Assembly (NCBI RefSeq): GCF_003703395.1
Contig: NZ_RDQN01000002.1
Coordinates: 248,001 to 312,000 of the forward strand
Length of the DNA: 64,000 bases
Direction: 5' to 3'
Source of the DNA: Pseudoxanthomonas spadix
GTDB taxonomy: Bacteria; Pseudomonadota; Gammaproteobacteria; Xanthomonadales; Xanthomonadaceae
Shown here: in pieces, positions 1 through 9,259 of the stretch
Position numbering within the stretch: the stretch's first letter is position 1
How the letters are laid out: every line of letters starts with the position of its first letter
Notes under the pieces: model-generated
The model's database searches: none
What the model was told of the DNA's origin: nothing
The model's input: the letters and a program-made list of their open reading frames with translations, nothing else
Made by a program: the position numbers and the translations under genes

Positions 1-2
1 GC

Positions 3-572
3 CGCCAGGTCGACGCGCTGACCCTGCGTGCGCCGTTCGACGGCCAGGTCGGCCAGGTGCAGGTCGCCCAGGGCACCAACGTGGCGATCAACGCACCGAT
101 CCTGAGCGTGGTGGACCTGAGCAAGTTCGAGGTCGAGATCAAGGTGCCCGAGAGCTTCGCCCGCGACCTGGCCATCGGCGTGCCGGCGCAGCTGACCTCC
201 GGCAGCGGCGAACCCTACCCCGGCAAGATCTCGGCGGTGTCGCCGGAAGTGGTGGCCGGCGAGGTCACCGCGCGGGTGCGCTTTGACGGCAGGCAGCCAC
301 CGGGCCTGCGCCAGAGCCAGCGCATGAGCGCACGGATCCTGCTGGATACCCGCAAGAACGTGCTCAAGGTCGAGCGCGGTCCGTTCGTCGAACAGTCCGG
401 CGGCCGCTACGCCTACGTCATGGCCGGCTCCAGCGCCCAGCGTCAGCCGGTGCAGCTGGGCGTGTCGAGCCTTTCGGAAACCGAAGTGCTGTCCGGTTTG
501 AACGAAGGTGACCGGGTGGTGGTCTCCGGCGCCGACCAGTTCGGCGATGCGCCACGGGTGACGATTTATTGA
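3..572 (+). CDS. Efflux/ABC periplasmic adaptor subunit (HlyD/MacA-like), 5' truncated
   Basis: The frame is open from the window edge to a TGA at 570-572, so only the C-terminal part (about 189 residues) is present. It starts in a lipoyl-type hairpin ('LRAPFDGQVGQV') and continues through a beta-barrel and the membrane-proximal domain ('ISAVSPEVVAGEVTARVRF', then 'LNEGDRVVVSGADQF'), as in membrane-fusion proteins of MacA/HlyD type. Such adaptors link an inner-membrane transporter to an outer-membrane channel in the periplasm. An ATPase and four FtsX-type permeases follow on the same strand, so its partner is probably that ABC transporter. Which substrate is exported cannot be read from the sequence. 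The signal peptide or anchor lies outside the window. Confidence 0.85.
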   Translation, partial: RQVDALTLRAPFDGQVGQVQVAQGTNVAINAPILSVVDLSKFEVEIKVPESFARDLAIGVPAQLTSGSGEPYPGKISAVSPEVVAGEVTARVRFDGRQPPGLRQSQRMSARILLDTRKNVLKVERGPFVEQSGGRYAYVMAGSSAQRQPVQLGVSSLSETEVLSGLNEGDRVVVSGADQFGDAPRVTIY

Positions 573-578
573 GCCGTC

Positions 579-664
579 GGGACCCGGGACCCGAAGACCG
601 TAGATCGGGAATGCCCGGTTCCGACCTTGTGTTTTGCTTTCCGGGTCCCGGGTCCCGGGTCCCG
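579..664. repeat. GGGACCCG-type inverted repeat pair between adaptor and ATPase genes
   Basis: Two tandem GGGACCC units at 579-593 face three tandem GGGTCCC units at 642-664, so the RNA could fold into a long hairpin. The same motif family recurs at 26454-26600, which marks it as a dispersed repeat. It lies inside what looks like an operon and leaves the ATPase start (708) with its own Shine-Dalgarno AAGGA at 696-700. Confidence 0.7.
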
Positions 665-707
665 ACAAAAAAAATATGCCGCCCCTCCAGCCATCAAGGA
701 ATCCGCC

Positions 708-1427
708 ATGCTCGACATGCACGCCGTCTCCAAGGTCTTCCGCACCGAGCAGGTGCAGACCCATGCCCTGCGCTCGCTGGACCTGCACGTCAAGGAGGGC
801 GAGTTCGTCGCCGTCACCGGCCCCTCAGGCTCAGGCAAGACCACCTTCCTCAACATCGCAGGACTGCTGGAGACCTTCACCTCGGGCAGCTACAGGCTCG
901 ATGGCGAGGACGTGTCGCACCTGTCGGACAACGCCCGCAGCAAGCTGCGCAACCAGAAGATCGGCTTCATCTTCCAGAGCTTCAACCTGATCCCGGACCT
1001 GAACCTGTTCGACAACGTCGATGTGCCGCTGCGCTACCGCGGCATGGCCGCGGCCGAGCGCAAGGCCCGCATCACCCAATCGCTGGAGCGCGTGGGCCTG
1101 GGCTCGCGCATGAAGCACTACCCGGCCGAACTCTCCGGCGGCCAGCAGCAGCGCGCGGCCATCGCCCGTGCCCTGGCCGGCAGCCCGCGCCTGCTGCTGG
1201 CCGACGAACCGACCGGCAACCTGGACACCCAGATGGCCCGCGGCGTGCTGGAACTGCTGGAGGAGATCAACGCCGCCGGCAGCACCATCGTCATGGTCAC
1301 CCACGACCCGGAACTGGCCGCCCGCGCCCAGCGCAACGTGCACATCGTCGACGGCCAGGCCACCGACCTGGTGCGCGAAGCGGGGCTGATGGCCTCGGCT
1401 GCACCAGACCTCTCCGCACAGGCGTAG
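708..1427 (+). CDS. ABC transporter ATP-binding protein (MacB/LolD class)
   Basis: A 239-residue ATPase that would energise the FtsX-type permeases encoded downstream. Walker A GPSGSGKT is at residues 38-45, the Q-loop lies in 'IFQSFNLIP', the signature LSGGQQQR starts at residue 141, Walker B LLLADEP is at 161-167, and the H-loop His lies in 'VTHDPELA'. Length and motifs are those of the MacB/LolD/FtsE class of mechanotransmission ABC proteins. An ATG at 708 with AAGGA eight bases upstream is preferred to an in-frame start at 627, because the extra residues would come from the intergenic repeat. It probably forms one unit with the adaptor before it and the permeases after it. Confidence 0.93.
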   Translation: MLDMHAVSKVFRTEQVQTHALRSLDLHVKEGEFVAVTGPSGSGKTTFLNIAGLLETFTSGSYRLDGEDVSHLSDNARSKLRNQKIGFIFQSFNLIPDLNLFDNVDVPLRYRGMAAAERKARITQSLERVGLGSRMKHYPAELSGGQQQRAAIARALAGSPRLLLADEPTGNLDTQMARGVLELLEEINAAGSTIVMVTHDPELAARAQRNVHIVDGQATDLVREAGLMASAAPDLSAQA

Positions 1428-1565
1428 GGCGGGTCTCGACCCGCCTTTCGCCCTCAACCCGCCATCCGGGAATCTCGCCCCGCCTCGTGCACCGCGCCAC
1501 GCCAGCCCCCCGGCGGGTCGAGACCCGCCCCACACAAGCCCTTGGCGGGTCAAGACCCGCCCTAC
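1424..1565. repeat. GGGCGGGTC-type palindromic repeat cluster
   Basis: A unit GTAGGGCGGGTCTCGACCCG starts at 1424, overlapping the ATPase stop codon, and two inverted units lie at 1512-1565. The outermost ends are GTAG and CTAC, so the whole cluster is a composite palindrome. The same element occurs at least eight times in this window. The last copy ends nine bases before the next permease start. Confidence 0.85.
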
Positions 1566-1574
1566 GAGATCGCC

Positions 1575-2879
1575 ATGTTCACCTACTACTGCAACCTTGC
1601 GTTACGCAGCTTCAAACGCAACAAGGTGCTGACCGCGCTGATGGTGCTGGCCATCGCGCTGGGCATCGGCGCCTCGATGACCACGCTGACGGTGTTCCAC
1701 GTGCTGTCGGGCGATCCGATCCCGGCCAAGAGCGAGCGGCTGTTCCGCGTGCAGCTGGATCCGGAAGGGATCGACGGCTATACACCCGGCGAGGAGCCGC
1801 AGCGGGACCTTAACCGCTACGACGGCGAGACCCTGCTGCTGCAGAAGCAGGGCAAGCGCCAGGCGCTGATGAGCGGCGGCAGCGTCACGGTCGAACCGGC
1901 CGGCGGCGCACTGCGGCCTTTCATGCTGGATGCGCGCTACACCTCGGCCGATTTCTTCGCGATGTTCGAGGTGCCCTTCCTGTTCGGCCACGGTTGGTCG
2001 GCCAACGAAGATGCCGGCCAGGCACGCGTGGCGGTGATCGCCAGGACGCTCAACGACAAGCTGTTCAACGGCGCCGACAGCACCGGCAGGACCCTGCGCA
2101 TCGATGGCCATGATTTCCAGATCGTGGGCGTGATCAACGACTGGAAGCCCAAGCCGCTGTTCTATGACCCCGACATCGGCACCTACGACACCGAGGAGCA
2201 GGTGTTCGAGCCGTTCCAGACCGCCATCGGCCTGGAACAGGAACGCAACGGCAGCATGAACTGCTACGGCGACACCGCCACCGTCGACGGCACTGCCCGT
2301 GAAGCGCCATGCGCCTGGGCCCAGTACTGGGTAGAGCTGGACAGTGCGTCCAGGGCCGGCGACTACAAGGCCTACCTGGATCGCTATTCGCAGCAGCAGA
2401 AAGAGGCCGGTCGCTACCAGCGCCCGCCCAACACGCGCCTGCGCAACGTCATGGACTGGCTGGAATACAACGACGCGGTGCCCGGCGACGTGCGCCTGCA
2501 GCTGTGGCTGGCGATGGGCTTTTTGCTGGTGTGCCTGGTCAACACGGTCGGCCTGCTGCTGGCCAAGTTCCTGCGCCGCAGCGGCGAGATCGGCGTGCGC
2601 CGCGCGCTGGGCGCCAGCCGCGCCGAAATCTTCAAGCAGTGCCTGGTCGAGGCAGGCAGCATCGGCCTGGCCGGTGGAGTGTTGGGCCTGGGGCTGGCCG
2701 AGCTGGGGCTGTGGACGGTCCGCCATCGCCCGACCGGCTATGCCGCGCTGGCACAGCTGGACGGGTCGATGCTGTTGCTGACCTTCATGCTGGCGGTGTG
2801 CGCCAGCCTGCTGGCCGGCCTGCTGCCGGCGTGGCGGGCCATGCAGATCACTCCGGCGGTGCAACTGAAAACGCAGTGA
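1575..2879 (+). CDS. FtsX/MacB-type ABC transporter permease (pair A, copy 1)
   Basis: A 434-residue inner-membrane permease. An N-terminal membrane segment ('VLTALMVLAIALGIGASM') is followed by a large periplasmic MacB-type domain (residues about 45-310) and then three C-terminal segments with the FtsX-family stretch 'GEIGVRRALGASRAEIFKQ'. ATG 1575 is chosen because an upstream in-frame start would translate the GGGCGGGTC repeat ('MAGQDPPY'); no strong Shine-Dalgarno is seen, since the repeat abuts the gene. It is related along its length to the permease at 4451, with the same N-terminal pattern and the same motif before the last segments. The substrate is unknown; MacB-like systems export peptides, lipids or antibiotics. 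Confidence 0.9.
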   Translation: MFTYYCNLALRSFKRNKVLTALMVLAIALGIGASMTTLTVFHVLSGDPIPAKSERLFRVQLDPEGIDGYTPGEEPQRDLNRYDGETLLLQKQGKRQALMSGGSVTVEPAGGALRPFMLDARYTSADFFAMFEVPFLFGHGWSANEDAGQARVAVIARTLNDKLFNGADSTGRTLRIDGHDFQIVGVINDWKPKPLFYDPDIGTYDTEEQVFEPFQTAIGLEQERNGSMNCYGDTATVDGTAREAPCAWAQYWVELDSASRAGDYKAYLDRYSQQQKEAGRYQRPPNTRLRNVMDWLEYNDAVPGDVRLQLWLAMGFLLVCLVNTVGLLLAKFLRRSGEIGVRRALGASRAEIFKQCLVEAGSIGLAGGVLGLGLAELGLWTVRHRPTGYAALAQLDGSMLLLTFMLAVCASLLAGLLPAWRAMQITPAVQLKTQ

Positions 2880-2885
2880 CATTCC

Positions 2886-2918
2886 CCTCCCCTTTCGCGC
2901 GCAGCGCGAAGGGGGAGG
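2886..2918. repeat. Near-perfect hairpin, CCTCCCC/GGGGAGG repeat type
   Basis: A 15-bp stem (one mismatch) with a 3-base loop lies just after the permease stop. A second CCCTCCCC/GGGAGGG pair follows at about 2970-3012. This is the same class of C/G-rich palindrome as at 9056-9205 and 12551-12588. There is no T-run, so it is more likely a repeat or mRNA-stability element than a terminator. The rest of the 231-base gap (2880-3110) shows nothing coding. Confidence 0.65.
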
Positions 2919-3110
2919 TCGGGAGGGGGTGCGTTTGGCTGTGCAGGCCAGGGCATGCCAGAAGCAACCCCTCCCCAGCCCTCCCCTTGGCCGATGGCCA
3001 AAGGGAGGGAGCAAAAGCTGGCTTGCTCCATCCGACCCACCACTTCGGTGCCGAACCCGTACCCCAACGCCTCTCAAGGACGAGGGGCTCAAAGCTTCAC
3101 GGAGTTGCCC

Positions 3111-4346
3111 ATGGAAATCCGTCCGATCCTGTCCACCCTGCGACGCCACAAGACCGCTGCGGCGCTGATCGTCGTGGAGATCGCGCTGGCCTGCGCGATC
3201 ATCTGCAACGCGCTGTTCATCGTGTCCCAGCGCTGGGAAAATCTCCAGGAGACCAGCGGCGTCGCCGAGCACGAGCTGGTCACCGTTTCCCTGAGCGGCG
3301 TGGGCAAGCAGACCAATCCCGATGTCATCACCCAGGAAGACCTGGCCGCCCTGCGCGCCGTACCGGGTGTGACCAACGTGGCGATGGTCAACCAGCTGCC
3401 ATTCCGGCGCGGGTCCAATAATTCATCGCTGACAATCATGCCCGACCAGAAGATCCCGACCCTGAGCGCGGCGATGTACACCGGTGACGAAGGTACGGTG
3501 CGCACGCTGGGCCTCAACGTGATCGCCGGCCGCGACTTCCAGCCCGATGAATACCTCAACTGGTCCGAACTGATAACCCAGTTGAACGGCAACAGCAACG
3601 TGCCGCTGCGCACCATGGCGCTGATCGTCAGTCGCGAAGCGGCCCAGAAGCTGTACCCCGGTCAGTCGGCCGTGGGCAAACCGGTGTACATGGCCAACAT
3701 CCCGCTGACCATTGTCGGTGTGGTCCAACGGCTGCGTCGTCCCAATAGCTTTGACGGCGACACCAGCTATTCGATGCTGATGCCGTTGCGTCAGAACTAC
3801 ACCAACGGCGGCTTCTACGTCCTGCGCGTCGGCGACCCCGCCCAACGCGGGCGGGTCCTGCACGATGCGGTCGATGCGCTGAACCGGGTCGATCCCAACC
3901 GCCTGGTCATGGCCCAGAAGACCTTCGACGACTGGCGCAGCGACTACTTCAGCAACGACCGCGACATGATGGGTCTGCTGATCACCCTGTGCCTGGCGCT
4001 GCTGCTGGTGACCGCGCTGGGCATCATCGGTCTGGCCAGTTTCTGGGTGGCCCAGCGCACCCGCCAGATCGGCGTGCGCCGCGCCCTGGGGGCCACGCGC
4101 GGCCAGATCCTGCGCTACTTCCAGACCGAGAACTTCCTGTTGGTCAGCGCCGGGATCGTGCTGGGCATGGGCCTGGCCTATGCCATCAACCAGCTGCTGA
4201 TGAGCCGGTACGAACTGCCGCGCCTGCCGCTGGTGTATCTGCCGGTGGGCGCGGTGCTGCTGTGGGCGCTGGGCCAGATCGCGGTGCTGTGGCCCGCGCG
4301 CCGCGCCGCGAACGTGCCACCGGCGATCGCCACGCGGTCTGCGTAG
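3111..4346 (+). CDS. FtsX/MacB-type ABC transporter permease (pair B, copy 1)
   Basis: A 411-residue inner-membrane permease: first membrane segment at residues about 14-34 ('AALIVVEIALACAIICNALF'), a periplasmic MacB-like domain, then three C-terminal segments beginning after 'SNDRDMMGL' and containing 'RTRQIGVRRALGATRGQIL'. ATG 3111 has GGAG at 3101-3104; longer frames upstream run through repeat sequence. Its last about 110 residues are nearly the same as those of the permease at 5787, whereas the N-terminal and periplasmic parts differ more. It should assemble with the ATPase at 708, perhaps as a heterodimer with a pair-A permease (inference). Confidence 0.9.
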   Translation: MEIRPILSTLRRHKTAAALIVVEIALACAIICNALFIVSQRWENLQETSGVAEHELVTVSLSGVGKQTNPDVITQEDLAALRAVPGVTNVAMVNQLPFRRGSNNSSLTIMPDQKIPTLSAAMYTGDEGTVRTLGLNVIAGRDFQPDEYLNWSELITQLNGNSNVPLRTMALIVSREAAQKLYPGQSAVGKPVYMANIPLTIVGVVQRLRRPNSFDGDTSYSMLMPLRQNYTNGGFYVLRVGDPAQRGRVLHDAVDALNRVDPNRLVMAQKTFDDWRSDYFSNDRDMMGLLITLCLALLLVTALGIIGLASFWVAQRTRQIGVRRALGATRGQILRYFQTENFLLVSAGIVLGMGLAYAINQLLMSRYELPRLPLVYLPVGAVLLWALGQIAVLWPARRAANVPPAIATRSA

Positions 4347-4441
4347 GGCGGGTCTTGACCCGCCATGGCTTTCGGATGAGTCACAAGGCGGGTCGAGACC
4401 CGCCCTACGGTACAGCCATGGCGGGTCGAGACCCGCCCTAC
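4343..4441. repeat. GGGCGGGTC-type repeat cluster (three units)
   Basis: One GTAG-ended unit starts at 4343, overlapping the 3' end of the preceding gene, and two CTAC-ended inverted units follow to 4441. The first 40 bases after the gene end (through 'CCATGGCTTTCGGATGAG') are repeated exactly after the homologous gene at 7014-7053, so gene end and flank were copied together. Confidence 0.85.
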
Positions 4442-4450
4442 GAACACCCG

Positions 4451-5776
4451 ATGAACTACGCCCTCGAAACCGGACTGCGCGGCCTGCGCCGCCACCCCCG
4501 CACCATGGTCCTGTCGATTCTCACCCTGGCCCTGGGCCTGGCCTCGGTGATGACCATGCTCAGCCTGCTGGCGATGCTCTCGGCCGATCCGCTGCCGGGC
4601 TTGAGCCAGCAGCTGTACCTGGGCTGGGTGGATTCGCGCGAGGCGGCGAAAGGCACGGCGGACCCGAGCGCGGGAGATCCCGAATATCTTTGGAAAACCC
4701 GCGATGTGGAGGCGTTGATCGCCGCACGGCCCCAGATCAGGCAAACAGCAGTGGTCAGCTCGTTCTTCAACCTCGCCAGCGCGGACGGGCGCAAGACGGC
4801 CGACTCGGTCAACGGCATCGCGGCGATCGGACCGTTCGGCGCGATGTTCGGCGCGCCGCTGCTGCACGGCCGGTTCTGGACCCCGCGCGAAGAACGCAGC
4901 CGCGCGCGCGTGATCGTGCTGGGCCGCAAGACCAGCCTGCGCCTGTTCGACACCGAGGATGCCGTCGGCAGGCAGGTGCGGCTGGGGCAGGACCTGTTCC
5001 AGGTGATCGGCGTCCTCGCCCCCTGGCAGCCACGCCCGCGCTTCTACTTCATGCAGCCCGGCAACCCGGGCTGGAGCGCGGTCGGCGAGGAAGTGCTGGT
5101 GCCTGCGCAGGCCGTGCTGGAGGCCAAGACCCCGCTGATCAGCGAGCGCAGCTGTGACCAGGGCGCCACCGACGGCTATCAGTTCAACTCCGTCGACCAG
5201 AACGCCTGCCGTTGGCTGGCGCTGTGGGCCGAGCTGCAGACCCCGCACCAGGTCCAGGACTATCGCACCGCCCTGCTGCATTACGCGCAGGATCGCCATG
5301 CGGCCGGTGCGTTCCCGCGGCCGGCGCACACGGATCTGTACAGCGTGCAGGACTGGCTGGAAGCCAACCGCGTGGTGCCGCCCGACGTGCGCCTGAACCT
5401 ATGGCTGGCATTGGGTCTGCTGGCGCTGTGCCTGGTCAACGTCGCCGGCTTGCTGGCGGCGCGTTTTCTGGGTCGCTCGACCGAACTGGGTGTGCGGCGC
5501 GTGCTGGGCGCGCCGCGCCGGGCCATCTTCATCGCCTGCCTGGTCGAATCCAGTGCCGCCGGCCTGCTCGGCGGCGTGCTCGCGCTGCCACTCACCCTGG
5601 GCGGCCTGTGGCTGGTGCGCCAGCAGGCGCAGCAGTACGCGTCGATGGCGCAGTTCAAACCCGGCCTGTTCGCCGTGCTGGTGCTGCTGGCGCTGTGCAC
5701 CGGCATCGTGGTCGGGTTGGTTCCCGCCTGGCGCGCCACACGCATGCAGCCTGCGCTGCAGGTCAAGACCCTTTAA
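4451..5776 (+). CDS. FtsX/MacB-type ABC transporter permease (pair A, copy 2)
   Basis: A 441-residue permease with the same plan as the protein at 1575: membrane segment 'MVLSILTLALGLASVMTML', large periplasmic domain including 'VIGVLAPWQPRPRFYF', and C-terminal segments with 'STELGVRRVLGAPRRAIF'. ATG 4451 follows the repeat cluster by nine bases; open frame upstream of it is repeat and the tail of the previous gene read in another frame. It ends nine bases before the Shine-Dalgarno-led start of the next permease, so the two are co-translated neighbours. Together with 5787 it forms a second A-B permease pair, suggesting that a two-gene unit was duplicated in tandem. Confidence 0.9.
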   Translation: MNYALETGLRGLRRHPRTMVLSILTLALGLASVMTMLSLLAMLSADPLPGLSQQLYLGWVDSREAAKGTADPSAGDPEYLWKTRDVEALIAARPQIRQTAVVSSFFNLASADGRKTADSVNGIAAIGPFGAMFGAPLLHGRFWTPREERSRARVIVLGRKTSLRLFDTEDAVGRQVRLGQDLFQVIGVLAPWQPRPRFYFMQPGNPGWSAVGEEVLVPAQAVLEAKTPLISERSCDQGATDGYQFNSVDQNACRWLALWAELQTPHQVQDYRTALLHYAQDRHAAGAFPRPAHTDLYSVQDWLEANRVVPPDVRLNLWLALGLLALCLVNVAGLLAARFLGRSTELGVRRVLGAPRRAIFIACLVESSAAGLLGGVLALPLTLGGLWLVRQQAQQYASMAQFKPGLFAVLVLLALCTGIVVGLVPAWRATRMQPALQVKTL

Positions 5777-5786
5777 GGAGACCCGG

Positions 5787-7019
5787 ATGTCGATCAAGCA
5801 CATCGCCTCCAGCGTGCGCCGCCAGCGCATGATGCCGATCCTGCTCATCGCCCAGGTCGCGCTGACCTGCGCGATCCTGGGCAACACCCTGTTCCTGCTT
5901 GGCCAGCGCCTGGCGCCGATGCTGGTGCCTGACGGCATCGTGCGCGATGAGGTGCTGGTGGTCGACCAGGTCGTGAGCACCGAAGGCAACTGGAAATCCA
6001 CCGACGTGCGCGCAGCTCGCATGGCCCTGGCGTCCATCCCCGGCGTTCGCGTGGTGTCGCAGTCGCTGGGCGTGCCGATGCGGCAGACCTTCAACCTGGC
6101 GTTTTCGCTGGAAGGGCCGACAGGTGTTTCGTTGATCGCCAGCGGCTTCGCAGGCGACCATCTGATCCAGGCGCTGGGCCTGCAGCTGGAGGCGGGCCGA
6201 GATTTCACGGCGGAAGAGGGCGTGGACATCTTCGGCGGCGACAAGGACAACGCGCCGCCCATGCCGGTGATCATGACCCGCGCCCTGGCCGACAGGCTGT
6301 TTCCCGACGGGGGCGCGCTGGGCAGCGTGCTGTCCGATCCAGACGGCGACAGCTCTGGCTATCGGGTCGTGGGCATCGTGCGCCATCTGCTGCGTTATCA
6401 GATGAGCGAGTTGGACGATGGAAAATCCGAGTATTCGATGCTGGTTCCCACGCACGATGCGGGCACGCCGATCCTGAGCTACGTGCTGCGCACCGACCCA
6501 GACCGACGCGAGTCGGTGAAGCAAGCCATTCCCGACGTGCTCAAGCGCAGTTTTGGACAGCGCATCATGCGCGGCATCGAACCGGCGGTCGCAACTTACG
6601 AAGACCTGCGCGCGCTTGGCTTCAAAAGCCGCCGCGCCAGCGTCTGGCTGCTGGCGGTGGTCAACCTGGTGGTCGCCACGATCACCGCCATCGGCATCGC
6701 CAGCCTGACCGGTTACTGGATCGCCCAGCGCACCCGCCAGATCGGCGTGCGCCGCGCATTGGGCGCCACGCGCGGGCAGATCCTGCGCGACTTCCTGCTG
6801 GAGAATTTCCTGCTGGTCAGCGCCGGGCTGGTGCTGGGCATGGGCCTTGCCTATGGCACCAACCAGCTGCTGATGGCGCACTACGCCCTGCCCCGCCTTC
6901 CGCTTGGCTATCTGCCCATCGGCGCTGCCCTGCTATGGGCCCTGGGCCAGTTCGCCGTGTTCTGGCCCGCCCGCCGCGCCGCGGCAATCGAACCGGCCAT
7001 CGCCACGCGCGGCGCGTAG
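5787..7019 (+). CDS. FtsX/MacB-type ABC transporter permease (pair B, copy 2)
   Basis: A 410-residue permease. ATG 5787 has an excellent AAGGAG at 5775-5780. It has one N-terminal membrane segment ('ILLIAQVALTCAILGNTLFL'), a periplasmic domain, then three C-terminal segments with 'RTRQIGVRRALGATRGQIL' and the final 'ALLWALGQFAVFWPARRAA'. The C-terminal third is almost identical to that of the permease at 3111, even at DNA level, while the upstream two thirds have diverged, which suggests gene conversion. Together with 1575, 3111 and 4451 it makes four permeases for one ATPase, so alternative permease pairs may share it. Confidence 0.9.
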   Translation: MSIKHIASSVRRQRMMPILLIAQVALTCAILGNTLFLLGQRLAPMLVPDGIVRDEVLVVDQVVSTEGNWKSTDVRAARMALASIPGVRVVSQSLGVPMRQTFNLAFSLEGPTGVSLIASGFAGDHLIQALGLQLEAGRDFTAEEGVDIFGGDKDNAPPMPVIMTRALADRLFPDGGALGSVLSDPDGDSSGYRVVGIVRHLLRYQMSELDDGKSEYSMLVPTHDAGTPILSYVLRTDPDRRESVKQAIPDVLKRSFGQRIMRGIEPAVATYEDLRALGFKSRRASVWLLAVVNLVVATITAIGIASLTGYWIAQRTRQIGVRRALGATRGQILRDFLLENFLLVSAGLVLGMGLAYGTNQLLMAHYALPRLPLGYLPIGAALLWALGQFAVFWPARRAAAIEPAIATRGA

Positions 7020-7127
7020 GGCGGGTCTTGACCCGCCATGGCTTTCGGATGAGCGAGTCCCGTAGGGCGGGTCTTGACCCGCCATATGGATCATCGGAAA
7101 GCAATGGCGGGTCAAGACCCGCCCTAC
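7016..7127. repeat. GGGCGGGTC-type repeat cluster (three units)
   Basis: Two GTAG-headed units (7016 and about 7062) and one CTAC-ended inverted unit (to 7127). The remainder of the 235-base gap up to 7254 holds no gene that I can support. Confidence 0.85.
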
Positions 7128-7254
7128 GGGACTGCTTGGCACCCGCCCACGCCAGCGGCGTGGGCGCTCCCGGGCACGCCGATGCCGGCATGACGCCCCA
7201 GCCAGACCGCTATGCTGTTCCAACCGCTTCCATGAATCCTGAAGGTCTCCCCTC

Positions 7255-7614
7255 ATGCTTGCCAATCCGAAACGCCTGTTGCTTGCCCTGGCCGTGTCGC
7301 TGGCCGCGTCCGCGCCCTGCGCGCTGGCCTGGCAGGCGGCCGATGGTGTGCTGGTCTCGCAGGAGACCCTGGATGGCTACGCGGGCCGCTATCTCACCGT
7401 CGACGGCCTGGCCTTCAAGGTCTGGCGCGAGGGCACGGTGTTGAAGCTGCAGCCCGAAGGCGGCGCCGCGGCCGAGCTGGTGCCCGATTCGGAGACCACC
7501 TTCCACCTGCGCGGCATGCAGGGGCACGTGGAATTCGTGTTCGACGCGGCCGACCGAGTCAGCCATCTGCTGCTCACCCAGGGCGGCGCCACCGCCAAGG
7601 CCATCCACCAGTAA
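7255..7614 (+). CDS. Small secreted protein, DUF3471-like fold
   Basis: A 119-residue protein with a clear signal peptide (basic start, hydrophobic run 'LLLALAVSLAASA', likely cleavage after 'CALA'). The mature part has a pattern like the small beta-rich DUF3471 domain often found after serine beta-lactamase-like domains: 'GYAGRYLTVDGLAFKVW', then 'LVPDSETTFHLRGMQGHVEF' and a final 'VSHLLLTQGG'. This is pattern recall rather than a search, so the family is tentative. No catalytic residues are evident. It sits 19 bases before the response regulator and may be co-transcribed with it. It is predicted to be periplasmic; its function is unknown. Confidence 0.75.
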   Translation: MLANPKRLLLALAVSLAASAPCALAWQAADGVLVSQETLDGYAGRYLTVDGLAFKVWREGTVLKLQPEGGAAAELVPDSETTFHLRGMQGHVEFVFDAADRVSHLLLTQGGATAKAIHQ

Positions 7615-7633
7615 CCGGCACACACCCGTTGCC

Positions 7634-8971
<1,338 letters not shown>

Positions 8972-9055
8972 ACCCGCCGGCGCATTGCCGTTTGAGGCAT
9001 TTGCGGTCCCCGGCCCTTCCGCGCAGGCCGGGGCTTGGTGGCTTGCCGCGCTCGC

Positions 9056-9205
9056 TTCGCTCGCCCCCCTCACCCCGGCCCTCTCCCCCGCAAGCGGGAG
9101 GAGAGGGAGCAAGGCATTTCGCCCTCGTCGCCCCACGGGCGGAGGAGAGGGAGCAAGGCATTTCGCCCCCGTCGCCCCCACGGGCGGAGGAGAGGAAGCA
9201 AAGCA
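9056..9205. repeat. C/G-rich palindromic repeat array between regulator and kinase
   Basis: Starts with a CGCTCGCTTCGCTCG stretch and a CTCTCCC/GGGAGGAGAGGG hairpin, then two near-identical blocks of about 45 bases: GGAGGAGAGGGAGCAAGGCA followed by TTTCGCCC and CACGGGCGGAGG. It fills most of the 288 bases between 8971 and the kinase start, so the two-component genes are not translationally coupled. Confidence 0.75.
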
Positions 9206-9259
9206 TGCGGACGGCGGCCCCGTCGGCATCTGCGGCATGAACGCCCACGGCCCGCCGCG

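Noticed and set aside
1542-1574. N-terminal extensions such as 'MAGQDPPY' on several genes (also atpA)
   Set aside because: They are translations of the GGGCGGGTC repeat. Proper starts lie downstream and match family N-termini.
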